A program made the position numbers and the translations under genes. Of a stretch of DNA of 64,000 nt, positions 1 through 9,536 are shown one piece after another (position 1 is the first letter of the stretch; the number at the start of each line of letters is the position of its first letter). Source of the stretch: Bin87 sp965217175 (GTDB taxonomy: Bacteria; Chloroflexota; Dehalococcoidia; Lucifugimonadales; UBA3495). The notes below the pieces were generated by a model that saw nothing but the letters and a program-made list of their open reading frames with translations, made no database searches and had not been told where the DNA came from. The stretch lies in NCBI GenBank assembly GCA_965217175.1, contig OZ244251.1, forward strand, positions 1,488,001 to 1,552,000, in the 5' to 3' direction.

Positions 1-36
1 CGTAACCCACTAAACGCGTCGGTATCTCAAATGTGG

Positions 37-321
37 TCATGCGGTATCCCTCGCTTTGTTTCTGGTCCGGCTTGGGCCGGGGTGGGAGAGTTTTCCTGTC
101 GGTGATGGTGCAGTGGGCAGCGGGGTGTCGGTGTGGCCTTTGTGGGCGGCTCGTCTGTCGGGGGCGAGGTCCTTTTGCCGGGGTTTGTTCCAGTAAGGGC
201 TTTTGCACTTGGGGCAAACTTGGGGCTGATGTTGTGGTAGGTCGTCGGCGCCTTTGTTACGCGGCAACCAACGGTGCAAACATCGCTCGCACTGGAATGC
301 GGGTGTCAAAATAATTGCCAT
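37..321 (-). CDS. Small zinc-ribbon protein
   Basis: A 94-residue protein with two CxxC knuckles: Cys-Glu-Arg-Cys near residues 11-14 and Cys-Pro-Lys-Cys near 36-39, the second followed by SPYWNKPR. This zinc-ribbon arrangement is common in short bacterial proteins of unknown role; binding of a nucleic acid or a partner protein is only inferred. The ATG at 321 is preceded by an AGAGGAGA ribosome binding site, and a promoter-like pair lies about 45 bases further upstream. The C-terminal half is rich in Pro, Ser, Thr and Arg and looks disordered. No functional neighbour is apparent. Confidence 0.72.
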   Translation of the reverse strand: MAIILTPAFQCERCLHRWLPRNKGADDLPQHQPQVCPKCKSPYWNKPRQKDLAPDRRAAHKGHTDTPLPTAPSPTGKLSHPGPSRTRNKARDTA

Positions 322-363
322 GGGGGGTTCTCCTCTGCGGTAGGTTCCCCCGCTGTCGTTTGT

Positions 364-392
364 ATATTACCACAAGGTATAGTACGATTCAA
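364..392 (-). promoter_or_regulatory. Sigma70-like promoter of the zinc-ribbon gene
   Basis: Read on the minus strand, TTGAAT and TAATAT are separated by exactly 17 bases. The pair lies about 45 bases upstream of the ATG at 321. Both hexamers are 4-5 of 6 matches to consensus, so this is a plausible but untested promoter. Confidence 0.5.
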
Positions 393-579
393 GCAGATGG
401 GGAGCGCCGTCTAGCGTTTGTTCATGGTAGACCTCTTCTATAGAAAACTGATCCCTTTTGGTGAGGAAATGACATTTAGCGGTTGCGCAAACATCTACCT
501 ATAGACTATATTTAAGACTGCTGGAACCATGGAGGCGCGTGGCTTGCGTTTGTGCCTTCCTTTGGTGCCTTCAGGAAAC

Positions 580-617
580 AAAAAAAGAGGTCGCTGGACT
601 ATCACTCCAACGACCTC
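580..617 (-). terminator. Rho-independent terminator, minus strand
   Basis: On the minus strand GAGGTCGTTGGA pairs with TCCAGCGACCTC (one G-U pair) around a 7-base loop, followed directly by seven T residues. It would end transcription coming from the right. No convincing minus-strand gene ends just before it, so it may be a leftover of a deleted gene. Confidence 0.6.
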
Positions 618-760
618 GGTTAGCACGATCCGGACCGTTACGCCTGGTGTGCTCATTATTATTGTATTCGTGGAAGTGGGGGCTAAGCAAGTCGGGTCTC
701 ATCCAACACAGGTGCATTGTATGGCGGGCACACCAAGCGGTTCCGAAGGGGGAACCGAGA

Positions 761-970
761 ATGCCAAAGAAATACGTCGAACGGCAGCTGCGGCTGATGC
801 CGCTGGGAGAGATAGAAAACGCATACGATTTGCCCGTTGAGGGGGACTTTGAACCCGTAGGCGACGACCCGTGGCACGAGATCATGCGCGACGTTACGCG
901 CATTTTTGTGCGTTATCGCCTCGAGGCGTCGGACAGTGCTTGCTCAAAGGCAACTGTTGGTAACGGGTGA
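761..970 (+). CDS. Hypothetical 69-residue protein
   Basis: A short open frame beginning MPKKYVERQLRL, with its ATG preceded by GGGGGAACCGAG, a usable ribosome binding site. The first 55 residues look protein-like: charged and amphipathic, with few low-complexity stretches. No family was recognised. It lies 72 bases upstream of the resolvase-like gene on the same strand and could be co-transcribed with it. The whole 322-760 stretch before it holds only the promoter and terminator listed separately. Function unknown; it could also be non-coding. Confidence 0.4.
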   Translation: MPKKYVERQLRLMPLGEIENAYDLPVEGDFEPVGDDPWHEIMRDVTRIFVRYRLEASDSACSKATVGNG

Positions 971-1042
971 CTGTGTGGGGCGGTTCCATTTTATTGTAGT
1001 GAACGCCGGTGCGTTCTGATGTTGAAAACAGGAGGATCTTTC

Positions 1043-1525
1043 ATGGTCAAAAGAAACGAAGGCGAACGGGCTCCCGAGCCGCGGCGAGCGGTGATCTACA
1101 CCCGTGTGGCGCGCGCAGACCCAGACTCTGCGAAGGTGATGGCCGCCGAAATTGCCGCCATCCGAAAGTACGCTGAGCAGAACAATATCGCGATCGCCGG
1201 CTCGCACTCTGACGAGGGCGAAAGCGGCAACGACCCGGATAGACCGGGACTGGCGGGTTTGCTGGCCGAAGCCAGCAAACCCGCCCCGGGTTTCGATACG
1301 GTGCTGATCCGTAAATGGGATCGACTGGCCCGGAACCTGGTACTGTGCGCGGCGATTGTCAAGGCGTTGGAAGCCTCTGGCATCCGTGTCGTCGCGACTA
1401 TCGACAACGATTTGGACAAATCCGGACTGGAGGATATGTTGGCTTTGGCCCGCAAATCCGACCTGGGTTTAGACACTGTGCTGGTCTATTTACACGATCG
1501 GCTGGCCCGGGACCGGGTACTGTAA
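1043..1525 (+). CDS. Resolvase-like protein lacking the catalytic serine
   Basis: A 160-residue protein resembling the N-terminal catalytic domain of serine recombinases: an IYTRV beta strand, a DEGESG segment and a DRLAR motif. In the family the nucleophile follows YxRV as Ser; here position 23 is Ala (RVARAD), so strand cleavage should be impossible. The DRLAR segment occurs twice: an 18-residue unit at about residues 90-107 recurs at the extreme C terminus, after which the frame stops. There is no DNA-binding recombinase domain. The start at 1043 is chosen because GGAGG at 1031-1035 lies 7 bases upstream, whereas an upstream ATG at 1019 has none. It may be a dominant-negative or regulatory remnant, or simply dead. 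Confidence 0.68.
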   Translation: MVKRNEGERAPEPRRAVIYTRVARADPDSAKVMAAEIAAIRKYAEQNNIAIAGSHSDEGESGNDPDRPGLAGLLAEASKPAPGFDTVLIRKWDRLARNLVLCAAIVKALEASGIRVVATIDNDLDKSGLEDMLALARKSDLGLDTVLVYLHDRLARDRVL

Positions 1526-1829
1526 GGCGTCAAAGCATAAAGGCGTTGGCTGCCGTTCGTACTGTCGGGCGTCACGTTTCGGACGTGGCGCCCGTTTCGG
1601 TTGGCTCATGCCGGCCCTTGACACTGTGCCCCGGTTTCAGCCACTTGTCTTGGCGACAGTGGTGGATCTTGGCGGGTTCCTGACAAGAACCGGCCGCCCC
1701 GTTGGTCGGTGGCGGCCCGGCGTCGCAGCATGGCTGAATGTCTGCCGTGGACGGCCTCTGGGCGTGTTTCAGGGACGCTGGAGTATTTCTCCCTGCCCTT
1801 TTGGTACTTGAGAGCGTCCTATGGGCATT

Positions 1830-2071
1830 TTGAACGCAGGCAGTTGCGGCTGTACCACAGAACCGTCCGCTCGTCCGTCTGTAGTGGGTGGTCAATTAGG
1901 ATGTGGACCCGTCCGGACTGCGCCGTCAGTAAGTCGGCCAGTTGAGTCAAGCCGGACAGGTAGAAGTAGCCAACGGCGATGTCCACGCTATGGGGCTGGC
2001 CGCTGGCCTCGTTGAGGAAGGAACGCAGGTGGTCGGTGAACTGCGTCGCCGTTGGCGTGGAGGATGGTCAT
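1830..2071 (-). pseudogene. Fragment of a PLD-type helicase (N terminus only)
   Basis: Translating the minus strand from the ATG at 2071 gives MTILHANGD. After a one-base frame change near 2042 it reads on as QFTDHLRSFLNEASG and then DIAVGYFYLSGLTQLADLL. This matches the phospholipase-D-like N-terminal region found on SNF2/DEAD helicases of defence loci. Similarity ends after about 75 residues near 1880, so the helicase body is missing. The ATG overlaps the stop of the DUF6602 gene in an ATGA configuration, which argues that the two were translationally coupled. Assignment rests on recognition of the AVGYFYLSG block; sequence between 1526 and 1830 shows nothing coding. Confidence 0.5.
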
Positions 2072-2949
2072 GGGTTGTTCGGTCCGAGGGCTAGGGAATC
2101 TCGCATTGGATGGTATGTAGAAGGGGCAAAAGTTTCCGGTATGGGGGCATATTCGTAGTACGCTTCCTCTGGTACCGTGAACCCACCTTTGAAAGCCCGG
2201 TTCAAGTCTCTAATAAGTGATGCCAAGGGATTCGGCAAAACAGTGGTCATGTATCCGGTGGCTTCAATCGCGGACCACGCAACTTGTCTGATCTGCCCAT
2301 GGACCGTTATTGGCTTGACCACTAACCCTTCTGTGGTCGTTATAAGATTGGGGGCGAGAATCCTATTCTCTCTTTCGCAATAATCGGCAATCTTTTGAGC
2401 CAGTGTCGGTGGTGTGATTGCGGTGTCGCGGGCTATTCCAAACCCCCAGATCTGATGTTCCCCTTTCGAGTTTTGGTCATACGATTTTCCAGCGAGGCCA
2501 AGTGCCATCCGAGAACCGTAGGGCCGGAAACATATATTTGTCTTTGGGAAAGCGAACCTATTCAGCTTCCTAACACTGGCGATCTTCTCGATGATGTCCT
2601 GCGTTTCCTTGCTGCCAATTGTGCTTTTTACTTCTCCGACTGCAAAAACTCCTTCACACGGGTAAAATGAGCCCTCGTGGCTGTCGTTCAATCGAAAGAC
2701 GGGGCATATGTCCTCTTCGTACAGTACAATGTCGAGTTGACGGGAGGTGTTCCCGTCCGAGTCTATGACAAAGCCCGAACCGACGCCGATTCCCAAGGGA
2801 AGCAGTTGGCGTAGTTTAGCGCGTACCGCTGTTTCCCTAGCCTCCCCTTTTATTCCGGGAGTCGGAGCTAGACCTCCTTGCGCGAAAGCGGATATGAGTT
2901 CGTCACCGAGGATTTTCATGTACTCAGTGACGCTAAACTTGCCCGTCAT
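2068..2949 (-). CDS. DUF6602 family protein, PD-(D/E)XK nuclease-like
   Basis: A 293-residue soluble protein. Around residues 70-110 it shows QLDIVLYEE followed about 30 residues later by EGVFAVGEVKSTIG. This spacing of Asp and Glu-x-Lys is the PD-(D/E)XK nuclease signature and is typical of DUF6602 proteins in restriction and defence loci. The family function is not established, so nuclease activity is an inference. ATG at 2949 is preceded by AAGGA. The gene lies downstream of the methyltransferase in the same direction (262-base gap) and overlaps the helicase fragment by ATGA. A tandem GGTCTA-TTTT-GGTCTA lies just upstream of the start. Confidence 0.75.
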   Translation of the reverse strand: MTGKFSVTEYMKILGDELISAFAQGGLAPTPGIKGEARETAVRAKLRQLLPLGIGVGSGFVIDSDGNTSRQLDIVLYEEDICPVFRLNDSHEGSFYPCEGVFAVGEVKSTIGSKETQDIIEKIASVRKLNRFAFPKTNICFRPYGSRMALGLAGKSYDQNSKGEHQIWGFGIARDTAITPPTLAQKIADYCERENRILAPNLITTTEGLVVKPITVHGQIRQVAWSAIEATGYMTTVLPNPLASLIRDLNRAFKGGFTVPEEAYYEYAPIPETFAPSTYHPMRDSLALGPNNP

Positions 2950-3211
2950 GGTAATTCCTTAGACCAAAATAGACCGAAATGTCTAACGCTGGGTCGTAGA
3001 AGGAGCATTTCGGTGCGTCGGTTGCTTGCGAACACTACCGCCCGTCACAGCCGCAACCTCGGCCGTCCGACAGGCCGTAGAGCGAGTATACGCGCCGATT
3101 CATTTCCGACTCGAGCGCTGCGGCGTTTGGTCGCCAGATGGTGATGGCGTGTCACGTGTTACGCATTCGGATCGCTGGTCATGTCCAGGTCAGTTGTTGT
3201 AGGTGCCGGCG

Positions 3212-5767
3212 TTACCGCACTGTAAGCACCTTCATTGCTTCGTCGCCCAAGTGGTTGATGACCTTTACGGCGACTCGGCCGGACTCCGGCTTAGGGAACG
3301 GTCGCGAGGTGTCGCTCCGCAGCGTGTTCCAGGCTTCCTCGTCGATCTCCGCCTTCAGCGTGGTTTTCAGCGACTTGTAGGGATCGTTGCTGGCTCCCAG
3401 AAAGTACGCCTGGCGAACGAAGAAACTTTCCTCGTTGTAGTCCGTGTCCACGAACCAGCAGGCGATGCCGTCAGTGTCATCGCTCTGTACTTGGCCGGTG
3501 GCGGGATTGAAGATGTCCACACCGTGGATTTTTATGGATATCAACTCAGCGCCGTTGCTGTCCTGTCCAGCGTCCTCGACTTCTATGTCCGGCTCGCCGA
3601 AGACGACGAAAAGGTTGCCTTTGCTGTCTTCCTTCAGTGTGTCGGCCATGTGCAGGTCCGCATTCATCCTAGCCTTCATGACATTGATGACGCCAACCCT
3701 GTCCAGTTCCGTAGCGTGGGCGTCGTAGCTAAAAGCGCAGGCGATGAGCAGGTCAAATCCTGCTTCCGCGGCCTCGCGCGCGGCGCCGGTCAGGTTAGCG
3801 CGTGTTACGGTGCCGAACTCCGGTCCGATGAATATTCCGGCTCGGCGTTCCACAGCGTCTTCGGCGTCGCCTTCCATGAAAAGGCCTTCGGCACAGATAT
3901 ATTCGCCCGGCCATCCGGTGATGGCGACGAAGTCAATCTTGCCCGACTTCTGTGACTGCTGTACGCCCGAGGTCCGCAGGTTGTCCAGCATCAGCGTGGC
4001 GAAGTCCCGTTCGGGAACGTCGCCGTCGTAGCGGTAACCTGATCCTGTTTCGGCAATCTCTCTGTCGTCATCGTCGTCCGACGTGATTATTCGGTGAGGG
4101 GACAGGCTTTCTACCGTGAACGGTCCGGCGACCCGTACCTTGCGGTTGTCGGTGTAAGGGCGGTCGAACAGGTACTGGAATTCGGAATTGGCGGCGATTG
4201 AGGCGTCAATCTCTTTTTGGCGAGCGATCCGCAACTCCCACCACCGCTCGTGCAGTTCGGTCGCCTGGGGTACCCACGGATCTCGAGGTTGTTCTGGCAA
4301 GTCGTCCAGCGTGTAGCTCCTGTCCAGTTCGCTGTTCAAATTGAGCAGCAGCACTGCTTTCTCGTCGTCGTTGGCGCTGTTGCGTAGCTGGTCCCACGTT
4401 GCGGTGGCAGCGTCCGGCCACGGATCACCAGGTTCTCGAGGAATTTCCCACTCTTCCCACTCGGTTTGCAAAAGGCTATCCAGCTCAACCCTGATGGGTT
4501 CCATCTCTTGTTGGAACTGGTCGTAGATGACGTCGATTTCCGAGTTGTTGGCGATGTCCCGCAGGGTAATGTGGGGAACACGCTCGTACACGAAACCCTG
4601 CCGGACGTTGCAGTAGGTGGGGGTCTCGGTGATTTCTCGCCGCAGAACTTCCGCTTCTTTACGTTGTCCCTCTGGACTGTCGGCAATCAGGTAGTACGGG
4701 TAGCGTGCGCCCATGATGCGGGTGCGGGCTAGGGCTAGGGCAACGCGGGAGGTGTCTATGGTGACCCACCGTCGTCCCCACTGTTCGGCAACGTAGGCGG
4801 TGGTGCCGGAGCCGCAGGTCGGGTCAAGCACTAGGTCGCCCGGGTCGGTGGTCATCAGGATGCAGCGCTGGGCAATTTTTGTGGTAGTTTGCACAACGTA
4901 GTATCTTTCGTCTCCATAACCACCTGTCCCTGTGTCCGTCCAAACATTTAGAAGCGGAGACACTGAAAAGTCGCTTAGAAATCGCACGTTGCTCAGAGAC
5001 CTTCCGGTTCCTGCATGAAGTCTGTCAGCACGGTTCAATCGCTGGATAGACTCCGGGCTAGTAGACCAATACCGATTTCCTGGTAAGAATTCCCGTCCTC
5101 TATATGCAATGACCTCCTTACCGCGGCTATATTCGTGGCTTGAAGTTAAGTTATCGGGACGACACAAGTCGTACATCGAATAGTCTGATTGATTTTTTAT
5201 TCGCTTGAAGTGGCCCCCGTCCAGTCGAATCCAGTTGTATTGTTCAGATCCTGGTTCACCGACATCTTTCGACTGATGAATTTGGCGATATTTCAATTTG
5301 TCTTTGTTCTTGCCAAACCACAGAATGTAATCGGACACGCTTGAAATAGCGAAATCTGTCTGAACTGCTGTCTTTTTCACGGTGATCATGGAAACGAAAT
5401 TTTCGTCACCAAACACCTCATCCATCACCGCTCGTACACGGTGAACATTCTCTTCCCCGATCTGCACGAAGACCGAGCCGGAGTCGGCCAGCAGGTCGCG
5501 TGCCAAGGTGAGGCGGTCGCGGAGATAGGTCAGGTAAGAGTGGATGCCGTCGCGCCAGGTGTCGCGGAAGGCCTTGACCTGCTCAGGCTCGCGGGTGATA
5601 TGCGACGAGTTGGTGTCCCGCACGTCGCGGCTGGTAGTGGACCACTGGAAGTTGGAGTTGAACCGGATTCCGTAGGGCGGGTCAATGTAGATGCACTGCA
5701 CCTTGCCGCGTAGTCCTTCCCGCTCGGCTAGAGACGCCATCACCTGCAGGCTGTCGCCCAGAATCAT
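3212..5767 (-). CDS. Type III-like adenine DNA methyltransferase, N-terminally shortened
   Basis: An 851-residue class-beta N6-adenine methyltransferase: DPPY about 30 residues in (motif IV), and the SAM-binding motif LDPTCGSGTT at about residue 315. The long C-terminal part ends with the VAVKVINHLGDE block typical of large Mod-like enzymes. Relatives carry roughly 100 or more extra residues before the WSNRMILGDSL block. Here the frame does read W-S-N-R before Met1, but the sequence further upstream belongs to a serine recombinase. The ATG overlaps the recombinase stop as ATGA. No Res helicase gene follows. The 2950-3211 spacer contains a 9-base inverted repeat (ACCGAAATG/CATTTCGGT). Methylation may survive because the catalytic motifs are present; target recognition is unknown. 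Confidence 0.88.
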   Translation of the reverse strand: MILGDSLQVMASLAEREGLRGKVQCIYIDPPYGIRFNSNFQWSTTSRDVRDTNSSHITREPEQVKAFRDTWRDGIHSYLTYLRDRLTLARDLLADSGSVFVQIGEENVHRVRAVMDEVFGDENFVSMITVKKTAVQTDFAISSVSDYILWFGKNKDKLKYRQIHQSKDVGEPGSEQYNWIRLDGGHFKRIKNQSDYSMYDLCRPDNLTSSHEYSRGKEVIAYRGREFLPGNRYWSTSPESIQRLNRADRLHAGTGRSLSNVRFLSDFSVSPLLNVWTDTGTGGYGDERYYVVQTTTKIAQRCILMTTDPGDLVLDPTCGSGTTAYVAEQWGRRWVTIDTSRVALALARTRIMGARYPYYLIADSPEGQRKEAEVLRREITETPTYCNVRQGFVYERVPHITLRDIANNSEIDVIYDQFQQEMEPIRVELDSLLQTEWEEWEIPREPGDPWPDAATATWDQLRNSANDDEKAVLLLNLNSELDRSYTLDDLPEQPRDPWVPQATELHERWWELRIARQKEIDASIAANSEFQYLFDRPYTDNRKVRVAGPFTVESLSPHRIITSDDDDDREIAETGSGYRYDGDVPERDFATLMLDNLRTSGVQQSQKSGKIDFVAITGWPGEYICAEGLFMEGDAEDAVERRAGIFIGPEFGTVTRANLTGAAREAAEAGFDLLIACAFSYDAHATELDRVGVINVMKARMNADLHMADTLKEDSKGNLFVVFGEPDIEVEDAGQDSNGAELISIKIHGVDIFNPATGQVQSDDTDGIACWFVDTDYNEESFFVRQAYFLGASNDPYKSLKTTLKAEIDEEAWNTLRSDTSRPFPKPESGRVAVKVINHLGDEAMKVLTVR

Positions 5768-7343
5768 CCGGTTGCTCCACCATCCCGTACATTTTCTACA
5801 TCTAGGTTGGCCGTGATGGTCACCCCGGATCGTTCCTCCATGGCCAGTACCAGCGCCATGAAGGACTCCTTCGGATGCAGGCCCACAATCTCCCGGCTGC
5901 CCAAATCGACGTAGATTGCGTCGAGCACCGATCGCAGCAGGCGGTTGCGCTGACCCGCAAAGCCTCTTTCCACAGCATGCCTAGATCGGTCACGAGTTGA
6001 CTGGCTTTGACGGCATCGTCAATCTCGGGGATGTACATGGTAGCGATCTCCGCGTCGGCGTTTGATTTGATCAGGTCGTAGCGCTCCTTGCTCAGGTCCC
6101 CTTCGAGGTACAGCTCTCGGGCACGGTCGATCTTCTGCGCCAGCGCTTGCCGCCTCCTCAAGCCTTCAGCCAGGTCTGATTTGTTGACGTAATTCTCGAT
6201 GACCCAGTCGATCCAGTCGTCGCGTAGGGTGAAGTAGGCGAAGATCAGATCGGCCTGGTCCTCAATCATCTGGCTTTTGATGGACTTGCCGGCGTAGGCG
6301 CACCGGTGATCATGGCCCTTCCTTGGGACGACGTAGTAGGTTCCAGCCGTGCGCCCCTGGTTTTGGGACCAGAGCTTGGCGTCGCACTGGTCGCACCGCA
6401 ACAGTCCGGTGAGCATGTGCGGGTTTTTGCTGACCCGGCTGTCGCCAGCCGACTTGCGGTGGCGGTTCTGTTGCTTCCGCCTCTGCACCTCGTCGAAGAG
6501 TTCCTGGCTGATGAGGGGTTGGTGCAAGCCGCCGAAGTATTCGTCCTTGTGCCGAACCTTGCCCACGTAGAACTGGTTCTCCAGGATGTCCCGCAGAGAC
6601 CAGTTGGTGAAGCGACCGCCCTTGGATTCGTGGACATCGCCCGTGTCGGGAGACCGGGAGCGACCGTTGGTGCGGAAGCCCTTGGCATTGAGCTCCTTGG
6701 CCAGGGTAGACATTGAGTGGGACCCGTAGGCGTACCTTTCGAACAGGGACAGGACCTCCGGGCCGGCTTCCGGGTCGATATGTCAACCCCGGTGTTCATC
6801 GTTGGTTCCCAGGCAAACCGCGTCGCAGCGCTGGTAGCCGAAGGGGGTTTCGCCGTTGAACAGTCCCTGCCGCGCCCGCTCCCGCATACCCTTCCTGGTG
6901 TGGCCGGAGAGGTTGTCGGAAAAGTATTGGGCGAAGGCCGCCACCATGGTCATGAACAACTTGCCTTCCGGGGTGGAGTAGTCGATTTCCTGGGTGGCCG
7001 ACACGTAGGTCACGCCGTTGGAAGAAAACGTATGGAAGGCATTCAACGTCACCATCAGATTCCGGGATAGCCGGTCCAGGCTGTGAGTGACGACCACGTC
7101 GAATTCGCGGTTGGCGGCATCAATCAGCATCTGGTTGAACTCGGGTCGCTTCGCCGCGGACTCGACCCATGCTGACTTACCTTCGTCGGCGTACTGGCGG
7201 GTGATGTCCCAACCCCGGGCCTGGCAGAATTCGGCGATCACCCGACGTTGGGCATCCAGTGAGAACCCTTCGACCTGGACTTCAGAGCTGACTCTCACGT
7301 ATGTCGCTGCCTTCAAGTTTAGCTCCTTGGTTCCGGCAGTCAT
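5764..7343 (-). pseudogene. Large serine recombinase, broken
   Basis: The N-terminal catalytic domain has the nucleophile in YVRVSSEVQ, HSLDRLSRN, and FAQYFSDNLSGHTRKG leading into the recombinase domain. The zinc ribbon with CDQCDAKLW and the coiled-coil region follow. Two lesions are visible: an in-frame TGA at 6783-6785 within NDEHRG-stop-HIDPEAG, and a one-base frameshift near 5950, after which the frame continues as QRNRLLRSVLDAIYVDLG to a stop at 5764. Large serine recombinases integrate mobile elements into specific sites. This one abuts the truncated methyltransferase, so the gene may have been the integration target. As read, no full-length product can be made. Confidence 0.88.
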
Positions 7344-7464
7344 CGCTTATTTTATCCTCTTCCGGCCGTTGGGCACGGAGTTGTTCCTGGACGATCTCGC
7401 CCACCACCGCCATGAATCCCCGTAGCTCAGGCGGGATCGTGGTTTTCGTTTTGCGGGTAGTCAT
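7282..7464 (-). CDS. Small protein overlapping the recombinase start
   Basis: A 60-residue open frame, MTTRKTKTTIPPELRG..., overlaps the first 62 bases of the recombinase gene in another frame, an arrangement that suggests translational coupling. It is basic at the N terminus and acidic in the middle. No clear ribosome binding site precedes the ATG. Small genes directly ahead of large serine recombinases are common, but I do not recognise this one; an excision factor or DNA-binding accessory is only a guess. Confidence 0.42.
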   Translation of the reverse strand: MTTRKTKTTIPPELRGFMAVVGEIVQEQLRAQRPEEDKISDDCRNQGAKLEGSDIRESQL

Positions 7465-8762
7465 GGCGATTGGATCGGTTGGTGTCGGTTCCTGGAACAG
7501 CGAACGTTCATGGGGGTTCAGATTCAGGTGGAGCCCAGTTTGGTTGTATTGTGGTGCACAGTATGGTCTTCCCGGACGTTGTTGCTGTGCTTGCGTCCTG
7601 CCAAGGGCGGATTGAGTAAGGGGCCATGCAAACGGCCGGGAAAACCGGGGGCCGGCCCGACGTGCTGGCCGCATGAACACACTGCGGGATGAGGGTGGTA
7701 CCCGCTGCCCGCAGCGCGACATCCGCAGGGGATCACGTAGCGGGTTGTCCTCGGTTTGTCCGTGCTGGTTACGCCTATGGTGGCGTCACATTTGGGATCA
7801 TGGGACAACCCGGATTCCGGGCAACGGCAGGAAGGACTTATAAACTTTGGCGGATGACGAATTATCCAGTTGGTAAGTGGATTTAGCCTTGCCAACAGGT
7901 GCCTTGCCAAGTCACTGGCGCCGGGGTCCTGGAGAGACGCAACCATATTTGGGGCCATCGGACCAAGTTGGAGACGTCGCCACCAGGGTCGGCCTTACGG
8001 AGGGTGGACTCGACGACAGGCAAGCCCGGGACCGGCGGATCGGTGGTCACCAACTGCGGGGCGCTCGGTTAAAGGCCTCTGGATGAGGCTCGCCGGCGAG
8101 GAAGGGTAAGTTTAGAACGAAGCGTTAGAATCGTAGGAGAATACCTGTCCATCACCCCACGTAGCTGCGGTCCGAATTCAATCAGGTCGACCCGCTTGCT
8201 GCCCTAACTCATCGAACAATGTGGTCCTCGCAGATTTTAAGCTGCGGACCAGGCTGCGACGGGTGTTGAAAAGACACCCCTATAAGGAGTGTCCAAGGCG
8301 CGTGGGGAGGCAGGGCCCCGACTAGCTCTAAATCACTGCCGTCCATGGGAACGAAATCTGCCGCGGTATGGCCGCGAACGTGGGGGAACCGATACCAAGG
8401 CCGGGTGCCAGGGGCGGGCGCTGGGTTACTATCGGTGAATCTCGTTTATGGCGCGGTTCCTACCGCTGCAGCGGCGCACACAGCACAACGCCACAAACGG
8501 GCAGAGACGCAGGCCCGTGGCTGGACTGCGAATGGCTCCTCGACCTAATCTGTCGCCGACGACGGATCTCACCCGCTTTGCTTCTGTCGCAACGCCACCT
8601 ACACGGTGGCCATGAGGCGTTTTGGGTTCAGACCGCGGGATGTTTGATCTCGGGTCGTTGCGGGTACCGTGCCGGTCTGGAAAACCGTTTTCGCCAGCCC
8701 ATTGTGGGTTGGAGTTGATCCTGAATCACTCCCACTGGAATCTTCGTGTCGTGGCAGCGATT
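7465..8762. other. Intergenic, no gene recognised
   Basis: About 1.3 kb between the recombinase module and an IS630 fragment. Open frames exist on both strands, but none has recognisable motifs. A 144-residue minus-strand frame ending at 7524 is rich in Pro, His and Cys and looks spurious. The missing 5' part of the methyltransferase gene was sought here and not found. Confidence 0.5.
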
Positions 8763-9183
8763 TGTTGGAGTAATTGGCCAATGCCACCTTCGCAACCGGG
8801 CGGTGGAGTTCCGTAAGTTCCTCGATACCATCGAGGCCCAGGTGCCCGCCGACCTGGACGTACACCTGATCGTGGACAACTACGCTACCCACAAGACGGC
8901 GCTCATCCGGAATTGGTTCGCCAAGCGGCCCCGCTTCCATGTTCACTTCACACCCGCCAGCGCCTCCTGGCTCAACCTGGTGGAGCGCTGGTTTGCGATG
9001 CTCACCGACAAACAACTGCGCCGGGGAGTGCACCAGAGCAGCAGTGAACTGGAAGCTGCCATCTACCGATACCTGGACGTTACCAACGAAAACCCCAAAC
9101 CCTTTGTGTGGATCAAGACCGCTGATCAGATTCTGGCCAACGTAGCACGCTTTTGCCAACGTACTTTAGATGCAGGACACTAG
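8763..9183 (+). pseudogene. IS630 family transposase, C-terminal fragment
   Basis: The frame begins within VIGQCHLRNRAVEFRKFL and runs to the natural C terminus RFCQRTLDAGH. The second Asp (HLIVDNYATHK) and the Glu (ASWLNLVERWF) of the DDE triad are present. The helix-turn-helix region and first catalytic Asp are missing, since sequence upstream of 8763 does not continue the family. The fragment is therefore inactive. No terminal inverted repeats were identified. Confidence 0.8.
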
Positions 9184-9536
9184 ATCCAGTCTATAGGTTT
9201 AGGAGACCGGCTCGGGCGTGGTCGATTCCAACCCGCCGCAGGCTGCCGGTGCAAGGGACGCCGATCCAAGCGTTATGGATTTCAGAAGTGTCTGCATGCC
9301 CTCCACCAATGTCGAAACCATATCCTAACCGACCGCCACCGACCAGCGGGGCGGCCGGTTATTTGCGGTGAACCTGTCGGGACTTAGCCACCGTTTCCGT
9401 AGCTGAGAGCCGCCCACGTGGCCCACTTTACCGCCGCCTTTTACACCCTCGTCCAGGACCTCGCTCCACCTGCTCAATCTCTCGGGTTTCCTAATCTCTA
9501 ATGTGTCCCATTTCGCTGACGGTCCACAGTGGATTC
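9184..9536. other. Intergenic, nothing recognised
   Basis: 353 bases between the IS630 remnant and the 3' end of the transglutaminase pseudogene. No coding frame, hairpin or repeat worth naming was seen. Confidence 0.5.

Noticed and set aside
3203..3955. 250-codon plus-strand open frame
   Set aside because: It is antisense to the methyltransferase gene, has no family motif, and arises from GC-rich codon bias.
6783..6785. TGA in the recombinase as a possible second Sec codon
   Set aside because: The position is a variable loop with no redox role, no SECIS-like hairpin with a suitable loop was seen, and a frameshift elsewhere shows the gene is dead.
7524..7958. 144-codon minus-strand frame with several Cys and His
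   Set aside because: The Cys do not form a regular zinc-binding pattern, there is no ribosome binding site and no recognisable homology.
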